DNA of 64,000 nucleotides from Turritopsis dohrnii (taxonomy: Eukaryota; Cnidaria; Hydrozoa; Anthoathecata; Oceaniidae): positions 124,001 to 188,000 of the forward strand of contig BQMF02000216.1 of the NCBI GenBank assembly GCA_027922465.2, read 5' to 3'. Numbering within the stretch: the stretch's first letter is position 1; every line of letters starts with the position of its first letter. The translations under genes were made by a program, and so were the position numbers. Under the pieces are notes generated by a model. It had not been told where the DNA came from and did no database searches. It saw nothing but the letters and a program-made list of their open reading frames with translations. Shown in pieces: positions 21,221 to 31,996 of the stretch.

Positions 21221-21358
21221 GTTCAATTGGAGTCGTATTGCAACTTGAGATCATTTCGAGTCCATTTTGTTTTGGAACTTTATATATTTGTTTTTTTAAC
21301 CTTTCATTTAGTTGAAGTGGAGTTTTATTTCAATTTTGTTACTTTTAAGGAAGTCTTT

Positions 21359-21477
21359 CACAGTGGGCAAAATTCTCAAAAACTACTGCGATGAAGAGAA
21401 TTGTTATTGAAACAGTGTGTATATTTCTATAGAAATGCGCTCCTCCACAGTGATTATTCAACAAATTTGCCCACTGG
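21359..21477. repeat. MITE-1 family, full copy
   Basis: Opens with CAGTGGGCAAAATTCTC and ends with AACAAATTTGCCCACTG, with the TATTTCTATAGAAATGCGCT core between them. Confidence 0.75.
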
Positions 21478-21499
21478 CTTTTTGTTATTTATAGCTACT

Positions 21500-21892
21500 A
21501 TACACGTTTTTTTTTACAAGCAACCAAGGTCATACATTAGTAGTAGCTAATGTTGCTTAAAAAATGGTCAATTTTTAGTAGTAATGTTGCTTAGTTTGTT
21601 GCTAAGCATTAATCGGTAATACATACCTGTATGTATACATACATACAGGGTCATGAAAACCTTTTTGTACGTTTTAGTTATTCAATTAAAGTGGCAAGTA
21701 TAAAGTCTATGGCATTGAAATCATTATATATAGCGCACAACCTACAACCCAGTGTAACAACATAGTGTAACATGCTAGTGTTTCATCATTTCAACAATTT
21801 CATGTTGCTAATATATCTAAGATCATTGTAGTACTGTTGCTTAAGTTTTTGAGAAAAGTTGCTAGTGTTGCTTTATAAAAAAAAACGTGTAT
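21500..21892. mobile_element. ~390-bp MITE with TA flanks
   Basis: The left end TACACGTTTTTTTTTACAAG and the right end TATAAAAAAAAACGTGTA are inverted repeats, and GCAAC/GTTGC motifs lie just inside both. A related copy in opposite orientation is at 29805-30150. No ORF is present. Confidence 0.65.
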
Positions 21893-22107
21893 TAAGGTTG
21901 CTATTATTTGGTTCTAGAAAAATATAAAGAATGTATATATTTTTGTTCCTACCATTTATGTCTACTTTAAGAAAAACAAAAATTGTTCTGTTGAATACAG
22001 AGATATAATATGACCGTGATAATATGACGCAGAGAAACATGACACGAAATCCAATCCGTATTACGTACTTTCATTGGCTTTAAAAGCAGAGTAGGTAACC
22101 CTTAACC

Positions 22108-22229
22108 CAGCCGGCACATTTGTTTAAAACCCTTTGCGAAGGAGTGCATTTCTATAGAAATATCATGCGCGCAATTTCAGTAAAGATGATCTTCGTCGCA
22201 GTGACGTTTTGACAATATTGCCCTCTGGG
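22108..22229. repeat. MITE-1 family, diverged copy
   Basis: GCGAAGGAGTGCATTTCTAT, AGAAATATCATG, GATCTTCGTCGCAGTGACG and the terminal TTGCCCTCTGGG. Confidence 0.65.
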
Positions 22230-22502
22230 AAGACATCATCAGATCAATTTTGAAATGTTAGGGCCACAAGAAATTACATTTTAACATTACAACCATCAAT
22301 GTACCAAAGAAGATTGCCAGTGGCCAACGTCGCAAAGACACTTTTATTCAATTTCCGCGTAGGAAATTGTTTGGTTTGCACATTCTATCTGTCTTGTCCG
22401 TGTAACAGTTTTTTTTTGCCGTTTTCGGAAAGTCCGTTCGGATTTTGGATTGTTTGCTTATTCAGAATAGTTAATGACAGACCCAAAACTCTATGCTAAA
22501 CG

Positions 22503-23432
22503 AGTCGATTAGTTGCTTTCGATTTGTAGAATTCTACAAATCGCTGCGTGTATCATGAACAAATCGTATGTTGTGAACATGATTCTACAAGTTGCTTTCG
22601 ACTAAAATAAAATCGAACCTGTTGGAATTCTGCGATTAATCGCCGCTTTTTAAACCAATCAAAAAGCTTCTTTTTTTACAGAAAATGCGCACATGAAAAC
22701 TTCTAGATTAAGTTGTCAGACCAATTCATTGAAGGTCAGGGCACCTTGGACAGCAAATGATCGTCTTCCAGACTCAGTTCTTGATTTTGGAACAACCAAA
22801 CGATTCCCATTTTTCCTCGTGTTGTAATGCTGTTGGAATCTTTCGAAATGGAATAAGTTGTTTTTGATTCCATGCAAAGAAAGAATTGATTTCCAAAGAA
22901 AGTACTTTGGGGTTTACGACACACTTCTACGTGAATTTCGACTGGAAAAGGAAGCTGGCTATTTTAACTTTTTGAGGATGGTCCTTTGTGATTTCGATGC
23001 ACCCTACCTTAATGTTAGTTAAGATTCTTATAAACATAACAAACATAAGAATCCATCTGTAAATTTAAAAGTTTAATTTATTCAGCTGTCTAATTAGTCT
23101 TACTATCTTTTTTTATATTTTAGTTTTTTATTGTATATAATTTGTAAGACAGGTCCTTTATTGATAGCAGAATTTTAATTTCTGAAAAAAGTCAACCTGT
23201 ATAAATATGTTTATAATAATAATAATAATAATTTTCTTCAGCCAAGATTTTTTCCATACTCTTTTTTTACGTTTCTTTTTTTCTTGGCAAGCCACGATGA
23301 CGATAGCAGCAGCTGCAACCTCTTCTTCACTGTCTGAATACATGATGCAGAAAGAAAAAATCTCTTGCGCGTATCGGCAACTTTTTAATATGCGCAACAT
23401 AAGTACGACTCAGTCGAAAGCAACTAATCGAC
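22503..23432 (-). mobile_element. Harbinger-related deletion derivative
   Basis: The 20-bp sequence AGTCGATTAGTTGCTTTCGA at 22503-22522 is exactly inverted at 23413-23432. Inside, on the minus strand near the right end, lies a coding fragment with the look of a PIF/Harbinger transposase N-terminus (23158-23343). The catalytic part is missing. Local GATTCTACAA and TTGTAGAATT palindromes lie at the left end. Confidence 0.6.
23158..23343 (-). pseudogene. PIF/Harbinger transposase N-terminal fragment
   Basis: From Met at 23343 it encodes MYSDSEEEVAAAAIVI followed by EKKKRKKRVWKKSWL. An acidic start, an alanine/isoleucine helix, a Lys/Arg cluster and a W-x-x-x-W motif are typical of Harbinger-type transposases. 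The sequence then runs into an ATT microsatellite and stops. Homology is judged from motif order only. Confidence 0.45.
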
Positions 23433-24496
23433 TATCTTTAAAAGTTTTATTATCAAGTCCGTAAAACATGCACACACAGCACGTGAAACACTTTCCAACC
23501 GATTTTGTTTATGTTTTGAGAGGAAGTTGTAGAAGTGGCGTCGAAGAAGCTTTGAAGAAGAATTTTAAGACCTCTTTCATATCTTTATCTACTATTGCTA
23601 TCGAAATACCTTATTACGCAAAATAAACGTGAGAATTAATTAGCGCGGATTTTAAAAAAAACCGTTGTTAATTAAAATTTAATTAAATCGTTCATTAATT
23701 AATGTATCGTGTATGAGTCTCAAAAATTGCTACGCAAAATTCAAATCGAATTAGAAACTGAAATAGCTAGAATATAATGATAATTTTTTAACTGTTGAAA
23801 TTTTGCCAGTTTTCCAATGATATAAGAATTGCAAATTGAAAAACATGTCTATGGGCTGGAAAACGGAAAACTCCTTCCGTTCAACAGAGCATTAAGCTTT
23901 AACACGTGTGATGTTAAACGGGACGACACAAAAGGATTTGCGAAAAGTCGATTTTTCAACCACGTTACAAAACATATTTCATATCAGTGAAAACAAAATG
24001 CATGGAATGGAATTTTATGTTATAATTAGAAAGTAGAATTTTTTATTTTTGTGGGGGAGAGCACAGTAAAAATAAGGGTTTCGGTATTTTCGGTATGTTC
24101 CATATTTCCGAAATCTAAACTAACCATTATGCTTTTCGTTTTACCTCGATTCAAAAATAAATACAAATTATGTGTATAATGGGGGCCTAAAATTTGGCGA
24201 AAATCAATAGGCTGTGACACATCACAAACAAAGAAAAACAAAAATAAAACAAAAGAAAAGTTATGCAGCAAAGATCAAAATATGACAAAAACGAACCATG
24301 GGTTATTATAAAAATGAAAAAGTTGTTTGAGATACTTGATCCCATTACAGCATTAATAAGAATCCATAAAATACGTCACCCCTTCTATGTGTATATATTG
24401 ACTAATTCATCTCGACGACAAGTGTTTTAAATGTGACGAGCTGGGAATGACGTTATCGTGCGCGCTGTTTTGACCTTCTTTTATCTACTCCTTTAT
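23433..24496. other. Intergenic, nothing recognised
   Basis: AT-rich sequence with short ORFs only. No repeat family was identified. Confidence 0.4.
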
Positions 24497-24826
24497 TCAT
24501 TCATCAAAAAAGCTTCTTGCCTTCATAACCGGAAGGTTATGTAACAAAAAACAGTTTTCCCTACGTTCTTTGTGACACTCCATGTGGTAACCATAGTCTG
24601 TTTCATTTGTCTTTGGATTCCATGTTTCACTGACGTGCCCTAATTTGCAAACATCATCTCGATCAAACCAGCAATATTTATTTTTTACAAACGCTCCGTT
24701 CACCTTGACTACCGTCCAGTTGACGTACTCGATGTTGAAATTGCATATCGGCGACTTCAACGGAGATGATTCGGACAAAGTGATGAGATAAATATACAAC
24801 GACAACACGAGTAAAAAATTCTTCAT
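24497..24826 (-). CDS. Small secreted cysteine protein, paralogue 2
   Basis: 109 aa. A clear signal peptide (about residues 1-20, MKNFLLVLSLYIYLITL) is followed by a mature part with five Cys: PICNFNIEYVNWTVVKVN (glycosylation site NWT), VKNKYC, DVCKLG, YHMEC and ENCFLLHN. The first, second and last Cys blocks match the protein at 3071-3316, and the upstream DNA is also shared, so the two come from a duplication that carried the promoter region. A second glycosylation site (NET) lies in the part missing from paralogue 1. Five Cys leaves one unpaired, which would allow a dimer. No known domain is recognised, so the role is unknown. Confidence 0.65.
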   Translation of the reverse strand: MKNFLLVLSLYIYLITLSESSPLKSPICNFNIEYVNWTVVKVNGAFVKNKYCWFDRDDVCKLGHVSETWNPKTNETDYGYHMECHKERRENCFLLHNLPVMKARSFFDE

Positions 24827-24939
24827 TTTGTTAGTGTTACATCAAAATGTTTCAGTTGCAGAGTTCAACTTGTTTCCTTCCTCGCTGCTTCACCAAAGAA
24901 ACTGATAGCTTTTCTGAATGGTGTTTATGCTTTTGGTAG

Positions 24940-25065
24940 ATCGCAAACAATGAAGCAGGGTATCTATGCAACAAAAATAAGAATAGATATACTGCAGAAC
25001 CTCATGTTCTGTTTACTTTAAATAAATAGGATAGGTGGTTTAAAGCTGGTCGCCAACAAAGGATA
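24940..25065 (-). promoter_or_regulatory. Upstream region shared with paralogue at 3.3 kb
   Basis: On the plus strand GCAAACAATGAAGCAGGGTAT, AATAAGAATAGA, CTTTAAATAAATAG and GCCAACAAAGGATAT appear in the same order as in 3420-3575. The TTTAAATA element, about 190 nt from the ATG, may act as a TATA box. Confidence 0.4.
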
Positions 25066-25440
25066 TCTTACCAAACATGAATACAAGCCAGGTGTCACCA
25101 AAAGAATAGATAAAAGAAGATCAAAACAGCGCACGCGATGACGTCATTCGCTTTTCACATTTAAAATACAGCCAATATTTACTGCACGTATTCAATTTCT
25201 ACCCATACCTAAGCCAAAAGTCTGTTTTAAAACGCTAAACACACTTTTATAATATCATGATTTGCTTGTAGTAAGTAGTGTAAATTCAGCCTCAACTTGA
25301 GAAGATTGATCGTTTTTTTCTTCACATCAGATAATATTCCTATCCATTATTAAATTCATAAATTATATCTCATTGCAGCTCTCGCCTCGTTTATGACGTC
25401 ATTCATTATAATGAAAGAAGTTTGTAAAATAATTTTTCGC

Positions 25441-25478
25441 CGGTCGAAAAGGCAAGAAACCCTGGGTTCGAGGTTGCG
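25441..25478. repeat. MITE-2 family half copy
   Basis: GTCGAAAAGGCAAGAAACCC then TGGGTTCGAGG; one arm of the hairpin at 31132-31213. Confidence 0.6.
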
Positions 25479-26739
25479 AGGAGGTTGTTTATGATACAAA
25501 AGTCGTTCTTATTCAAAATGAAAACTAGGTGAAAGTTGGATGGATAAATTATGTATTTATAAGATAAGATAAGATAAGATACATATATTTTCAACTCTAA
25601 GATAATTCAATTATTTCCCGTGACAAATAGTCGTAAGAGAATAATATGAAAATACTATAGAGACTACTATTCTCGTAGAAGACCTTTGTTGGTCTTATCA
25701 TCGAGAACCGTCTGCTCATTATTATTTGCTATGTTATCAAATGTACAGTTCATTTTGCTTGATTGTTTTTTTGTTTGTTTTTGTTTTTATTTTATTAGGT
25801 AAGAGTATTCCATACTTTTCCAAACGATGGAGTGTTACAAACCACTTCTTATTAATATTTTTCGTTATAATACAGATATCATAATTTAGTTATATACAAT
25901 TTAAAATTTCATCATAAAACCTCTGTATAAATCCGCATCGACAAAAATGAGTCTCCAGTACTAACTCTGTAATAGGTATTCTTAGCTATTTTCTCTCTTC
26001 CTATTTGTTCATGTAAACAGAACATGACTTTTTACTGTTGTCATGGATATTGATGTTCTAGCTGGTTGACGCTTGGTAAGGATATCGGTGCTGCCAAACA
26101 TCCACTTTGACCAAAGCATCAATTGCCAAGTAGTTGCAGTCCCGACATGATTCTTGAATGAAGCTATTTTATTAATCCTTCCCCTGAAGAAGAACGAGAA
26201 GAAAAAAACATGAAAGATGATAAGGTAAATTACATCTGATCTTATACGCATTTTTTATAAGGAACCTTATACTTGGCTCTGAGCCTGCTGTTCCTTATTT
26301 TTCCAAATGTTTCAGCCTCATAATTCCTAAACGCCTTCCTTGCATAACCAACCTCAGAAAAGAACCTCTCTTCTGTCACATTTAATTTTGATAAACTCTG
26401 TCATATCATGAAATACGAAAAGAGTATTACTATGATCATATATGTGCAATTATCTTTAGTTTCTGTTTTTATTTATATTTGTTTCTTTTTTCAAAAAGAG
26501 AATTTTTATTGTTTGTTAATTTCTTTTTCTTGTATTTCAGCCTGTCCAGTTCCTTAGCAGATGCTTAGTTTTCAAGCCTTTTTTTCAGCCTCAAGGATGT
26601 TCGTCATAAAAAAACTTGTAATCGTTTTAATCTATCATTATAACTTAACTGTATTTTTTCTCGTTCTGGTTTTATTTCATACATGAAAATGAGAAATAGA
26701 ACAGCTCAGGTTGAAATTTTAAATATATATTAGGTATAT

Positions 26740-26850
26740 TAGTGGGTACAAGCTAAAAATCTCTGCGAAGGAGTGCATTTCTATAGAAATATACACACAA
26801 TTTCAATGGAAATGCTCTTCGTTGTAGTGATATTTTTAACGATTTTGGGA
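26740..26850. repeat. MITE-1 family copy
   Basis: CTGCGAAGGAGTGCATTTCT, ATAGAAATATACACAC and GAAATGCTCTTCGTTG; the ends are diverged. Confidence 0.65.
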
Positions 26851-26970
26851 TCGTCGGTAAGTCTCTCCCGACAAACAACTACTCGCATTTATTCACAGAA
26901 AAACGATTTATGTATGAGTTGAATTTTATTTGTAATAGGGAACATCTTGGGCTCACACTGAGGCTATGGG

Positions 26971-27010
26971 CCAACCTCGAACCCAGGGTCTCTTGCCTTT
27001 TCGATATGCG
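26971..27010. repeat. MITE-2 family half copy
   Basis: CCAACCTCGAACCCAGGGTC then TCTTGCCTTTTCGATATGCG. Confidence 0.6.
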
Positions 27011-27156
27011 TATAGCCGCTATATAAGAATATGCATAATATTCCATCTCTTTCTGCCCATCTAGCTGGCAATGTCTCTTCAGTCAATCACCATGACAACA
27101 ACTGTCAACTTCAGTAAAAACTCAAAATGTTGGAAAGACCAACGATCATTTTCTCC

Positions 27157-28979
27157 CTAACTCCAACAAAAGGTACATAGTTTGCACCATAAATTTTCTG
27201 GTGAAGAGAGAATTAGTACGTAAAACGTTTTCTTACTTTTTTTCTTGATGTAGACGGTAATTAAAACAATCACCAAGGCAACCCCCAACATACCAAGGAT
27301 GTAGATAAAGTGTGTTCCGGCGGGACCCAACTTGTTCGATTTTTCCGTTGTCTGCCACTTGAAATCAAATTTTGCTACAAAAGAAGAAGCGTTATTGCTA
27401 CTGGGAACATTTTCGTTACTTCCATTGTGCTCTGTATGAACCTCTTCATGAAACAATAAGATACAATTCTGGAGACAATATGATATTGACACTTAATCGA
27501 TGAAAATATCTCTTAGCTACAAATCACGAACAAGAACTTGGAAAAGTAACTGGACGTTTCTAAGTCCTTGGATTTCCATCTGTAAATGTTGTCTCTTCCG
27601 CCCGACAACTTGCAGAATTTGACTTACCGCCAGAGATACGTATAGCATTGGTGTAACTTGCTTGAAGGCCAGAGGGCAGTCCTAATGGGCTGATTTTAAA
27701 GCGCATGGGAGTGGAGTTGACTCACCGCCAGAGATAACTCTACTTTGTTCTCAATTTTCCACGAGGCCACAAAAATAAGAGCAGTCAACCTGAGTATTAA
27801 TATTATGGATTAAACTAAATGGTCACGTGAGAACTTAGGCTTTCACAAAAAACATAGTTCCCTGTTAGTTTTCTTACAAACGGCAAATGGGTGAAATCAA
27901 TTTTACCATTATATTTATACGTCATTGGAAGTTTTAATTATTTCTTGTACGAGTATATAACAAATGCTGTAAGCGGAGAGCACCTTATCAATGCCCTCAT
28001 CTTTTTAAATAATTCAATAATCTTTTGGTATTGTCTAGTTAATCCAGTTGGTTAGCGCAATATCCCAACCAAACATTTCCTCGACCGACCATTACCCAAC
28101 GACCAATAACCTCCAACCTCCAACCCTAATCCTAACCTCCAACCCTAACCTCCAACCCTAATCCTAACCTCCAACGCTAACCCTAAAACCATGACGCTAA
28201 ATATCCTTCTATTATTGGTCGTCGGGGAAATGTCGGCACGAGGAAATGTCCGATCGGAGAAATGCCCGATCGGGGAAGTGTCCAGATACCATTCCAGTTC
28301 CACATTTTACACTTTCACTTTTTGTATGCATGACAACCAAATTTTGCAACTTTGGATTATCCACAGGTATTTTTAGTCTAAAAAAAAACCATTCTACTCA
28401 CTTATTGTGGCAGTACAAATTCGATCTGTTTGAATCTTTCCGGTAGAATGAGATTCATAACGCAGACATGCTCCAAAATGACCGTATCTTGTGTGCATAC
28501 GCAGTTTCAAAGAGTAAGAACGATCTGTTAATTGTGATTCATTAGTGGTTTTAAAAACGGATGATGCATTTTGATGGAGTGTAGGCGTTTTGATTCGTTT
28601 GATTTCAAGCTCGTAGTGTTTACAAAATTCTTTGGAAATCAACGTCTCATTTGTCAACCACAACACTGTGCAATTCAACATTTGAATTTTAAAGGACTTT
28701 ATGACTTCTTTGGAACTCACGTTTGCTTGCCAACTCAGTACCATCATGCCGTATGGTTTTACATAGAAGACTTCATCAATACTTTTAAAGCTGGCTGATA
28801 ATACTGAAAATATAAAGTAATCGCGTTATTCAGTATCTGGTGGACACTTAATAGGAGCTGTTATTGTAACTCACAATATGGTTAAAGTTAACAAAATTCA
28901 TATAGAGGATGAAATACTAACCTGGTTTTGTAAACACACCAAGTAACAGAATACACCACAGTGGGACTTGTTGGTCCAT
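27157..28979 (-). CDS. Type I membrane protein with FN3-like ectodomain
   Basis: Three exons join in phase. Exon 1 is 28979-28922 (signal peptide MDQQVPLWCILLLGVF, donor G|GTTAGT). Exon 2 is 28803-28402 (acceptor TATTTTCAG, donor A|GTGAGT). Exon 3 begins at 27374 (acceptor CTTCTTCTTTTGTAG) and runs to the stop at 27157. The product is about 225 aa. Residues about 20-155 look like one beta-sandwich domain resembling fibronectin type III or cytokine-receptor folds (SIDEVFYVKPYGMMVLSWQ, later YSLKLRMHTRYGHFGACLRY), with NVS, NCT, NET, NAS and NES glycosylation sites. A strong transmembrane helix (FIYILGMLGVALVIVLITVY) is followed by a basic stop-transfer (KKKSKK) and a short tail. An optional intron of 3n length may lie in the tail (AAA|GTAAG to TTCACCAG). 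Function is unknown; a cell-surface receptor or adhesion role is inferred from topology. Confidence 0.6.
28035..28192. repeat. Telomere-like C-rich tandem repeat with a tRNA-like start
   Basis: From about 28105 the DNA alternates CCTCCAACCCTAA and CCTAACCTCCAACCC units. Just before it, TTAATCCAGTTGGTTAGCGC resembles a tRNA A-box region, so this may be the remains of a tRNA-derived SINE with a simple-repeat tail. That reading is an inference. Confidence 0.5.
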
Positions 28980-29631
28980 CTTGGTCAATCCTTTGTACAG
29001 TTCGACAAAGTTTGTATACTCGATAACACTGTACCAACCTGTTTATGTGTTTCTCTTATTACGCTGTTTTTGTATATGTAACCTGTTTTGTCTGTCTGTC
29101 TGATAGTATAATGACCAGACCGTTGGAGCTTTTCCGATAAATGACAAAAATTCCGGAAAGTAATTACTTCATTCCACCAACAAAATATAACACGTAGACC
29201 GTAGCTACAGCACTCCTTGTCAATCAATCACATTGTGTGGGAAGCAAATTAATCAAAATTAATCATTACTACATGCAACAAAAGATTGGCATGCTACAAT
29301 GAGATCATTACAATGCGTATGAAACACTGCCAATTAATCAATCAACACGCTCAAGAAATGATGTGTCCTTTAAAGGAAAATATTATTGTAATCATCATCC
29401 AACTTCATTTTCATTAATCGAGTTTTTTGTTTTGAAAACGAGGCCAGTGTTCGTCCCCAAGGAGACGTTCTGAGGTTGCCCACACAATCCTGAACACAAT
29501 ATGCAGACGATACGAATTGAAAATATCACTGCCAAATTCTCAGCGAACTAAAAAAACACATATTTTCACTGTAATTTTGCGACGTTCCCAAACAAGTCCC
29601 AGAGAAATTAAAACATTGAATTGTGGTAGCT

Positions 29632-29705
29632 GAATCCTTGTGAGTCGAGGAATACATAGAGTCCAAGTGAATCCTTGTGAGTCGAGGAATACATAGAGTC
29701 CAAGT
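29632..29705. repeat. 37-bp perfect tandem duplication
   Basis: The unit beginning GAATCCTTGTGAGTCGAGGA and ending GAGTCCAAGT occurs twice in direct succession (29632-29668 and 29669-29705). Confidence 0.9.
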
Positions 29706-29804
29706 GAGTGTTGGGTCTAAAGAGATATGGAGTTATAATGACGTTATGTCTGATATGTTTTACCCATGACAATGAAAGAGTTTTCATGTCTCTTGCTTGA
29801 TACA

Positions 29805-30150
29805 TGTTTTTTCTTTTACAAGTTTACAAGCAACACTAGTCACTTTTCTCAAAAAGTTAAGCAACGGTACTACCAGAATCTTATATAAAATAGCAACAAA
29901 ATTATGAGATGATTCAGCACTAGCATATCTACAGCATGTTTCTTAAAATTGTTACACTAGGTGGTTGCACTAGTTTACCGTACCAGGTTGTGCGCTCTAT
30001 GTAATGATTTGAATTTTCTAAACAACTTATAAACCAAACGTACACAAAGGTTTTCAAGACTGGAAATATATATTTTTTTCGACTAATGCTTAGCAACAAA
30101 TTAATCAACATTACTACTTAAAAATGGACATTTTTTAAGCAAAAAATGGT
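29805..30150. mobile_element. Second copy of the 390-bp MITE, inverted
   Basis: Opens with TACATGTTTTTTCTTTTACA then CAAGCAACACTAGTCAC and TTAAGCAACGGTACTA; closes with ATGCTTAGCAACAAATTAAT and ACTACTTAAAAATGGACATT. These match 21892-21500 in reverse complement, with small indels. Confidence 0.6.
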
Positions 30151-31131
30151 GGAGTCCAACATTGTGATAACTTCTTTTAAGTCTTAAGTGGCAATCAAAT
30201 TTGAATGTACTTGAATGTGTTTCTACTCTAAATGACTAAACTCTCCTCCACAAATTTTGACTGAGCTCTAGCTTCGCCTCTGATTACTACTAACATCTGA
30301 CCTTGGTTGCTTATAAAAAAACATGTGCCGAAATAACCATGGGTTTGTAGGTTGTTACGCTCGGGCATTTGGGAAGTTATACTTTGAAGGGTTGACATCG
30401 GACTTAAAAGCAAACATCTCATTACGTTAATGTCGGAAATGTTTGGTTGATAAAAAGAGCTCATTAATAATTTCAAGTATGATAAGTGGTTGACCTTACG
30501 ACCATGAAAGTTCATAAATCGAATGATCAAACGTATTCTGATTGGTTAAATTCTCTGAAATCGATTTTGTTCATTTACTGATTGACAGTTTGCAAACAAT
30601 GTTCTCTAAAATAATTTTGTTTTAGTGACAGAAAAAAAGTTTTTTCTTGTATCGAAAAATTTTATAACTTAATTTTAAAATTACCATGGCACATATGAGC
30701 CACCGTACTTTTCAGGCTTTTATATATACTTTTCACGAGAAGAAAATTTTACAAATGCTTGAGTAAATCGTTAATACGATGTACATTAATATGATGAAAA
30801 CACTTATAAAATGTATTTATATATGAATGAGGCAAAGCATGATCCTTTCTCTCACTAACCAAGACACGTTTCACAAGGTTTACACAGTAAATGTCTGATA
30901 GTAACGATTTATCAGAAGAACGAATTTACAAATCATCCGGCAAATTATCCGGCTTCCGACCAAAGGAGATCGTTTAATTAATGAAACCGGATTTTTTTCT
31001 CTGCAGTCATAATGTTGGAATAAGGTTACGTTATGATTTTCGTTATATAGGAAAGCAGAGTGATCGGAAACGTAAAATTGCGTAAACCTCGGGGGATAAC
31101 GAGACAATAAAAAGACGTGATGTATACAACA

Positions 31132-31213
31132 CCTCGTACCCAAGGTTTCTTGCCTTTTCAATATACGGGCCTTCCGTATATCGAAAAGGCAAGAAACCCT
31201 GGGTACGAGGTTG
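31132..31213. repeat. MITE-2 family, full 82-bp palindrome
   Basis: CCTCGTACCCAAGGTTTCTT and GCCTTTTCAATATACGG are followed directly by CCGTATATCGAAAAGGC and AAGAAACCCTGGGTACGAGG: a nearly perfect hairpin with almost no loop. It is the reference for the family. Confidence 0.8.
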
Positions 31214-31565
31214 GTGATGTATACTTTTATACAGAAAAGGGATCAACGATCCCGATTGTTTAAAATTTTATTCCCACCAATTCACCGACTGTCGATACAG
31301 CATTCTGTAGCGTGCTCTCAGTATACAGTGCAGTTTCCATGGACACACCATGAAGTGGACACATCATGAAATGGAAAATCCTTTTTGGAAGCAATAATAT
31401 CCGCTTTACAGATTCCAAGTGTTTTGTTATTTAATGATTAAACAAGTTTCATTCCAAAATTGAGCCTGAGCTTCATTCTTACAATACTCTTAAATTTTGG
31501 GCCATCTTTCTTTGAGGCTGAATATTCTTATAAAGTGTACAAAAAAAACAACAACAACGAGTGTG

Positions 31566-31996
31566 CAGTGGCGTAACTGAGTTAATGTTAGGGTAGGTGC
31601 GTTTTTCACAAATTTGGGCAATATTACTTCATGCCATAGTAACAAATGCACAAAGCTATTTTTTGCAACTTTGTTGACAAATAATTAATTTAAGGGCAGA
31701 ACGTTTCGCGGGCAGAAAGTTTCGCAATAAATTTTACTGATAAAACTGTCGCGAATCCTCCAAAAACTTTACTTTCGGGAGAAAAAACCTTTCGCGAATG
31801 ACAATGAATAAGGAAATTTTTCTTGAATTTCGCGAAAAAAGGCAAAAATCGCGAAAGTTTCCGCCCTTAAAGTAATGATTTATATAACTTTAGTGAAAAG
31901 AATATTGTATGAAATATTACTTGGTCCGAAAAAAGGGCAAGCTTAATCAGAGGGCGGTGCGATCGCACCCAACGCAGCCCGCCAGTTACGCCACTG
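31566..31996. mobile_element. hAT-like MITE
   Basis: The 14-bp terminal CAGTGGCGTAACTG is exactly inverted at the right end. Flanks GAGTGTG and GTGTGTGT are alike but not a clean 8-bp duplication. CAGTGGCGTAAC termini are common in hAT elements. There is no transposase. A remnant of the same terminus occurs at 44563. Confidence 0.7.
31694..31866. mobile_element. TTAA-flanked 173-bp MITE nested in the hAT-like MITE
   Basis: TTAA precedes (31690-31693) and follows (31867-31870). The termini GGGCAGAACGTTTCGCG and CGCGAAAGTTTCCGCCC are imperfect inverted repeats. The TTAA target points to a piggyBac-like source. Confidence 0.65.

Larger units (their letters stand above)
25066..27156. other. Intergenic region with repeats
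   Basis: Holds an (ATAAG)n stretch at about 25560-25583, two MITE-2 pieces (25441-25478 and 26971-27010) and a MITE-1 copy (26740-26850). No gene is supported. Confidence 0.5.
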
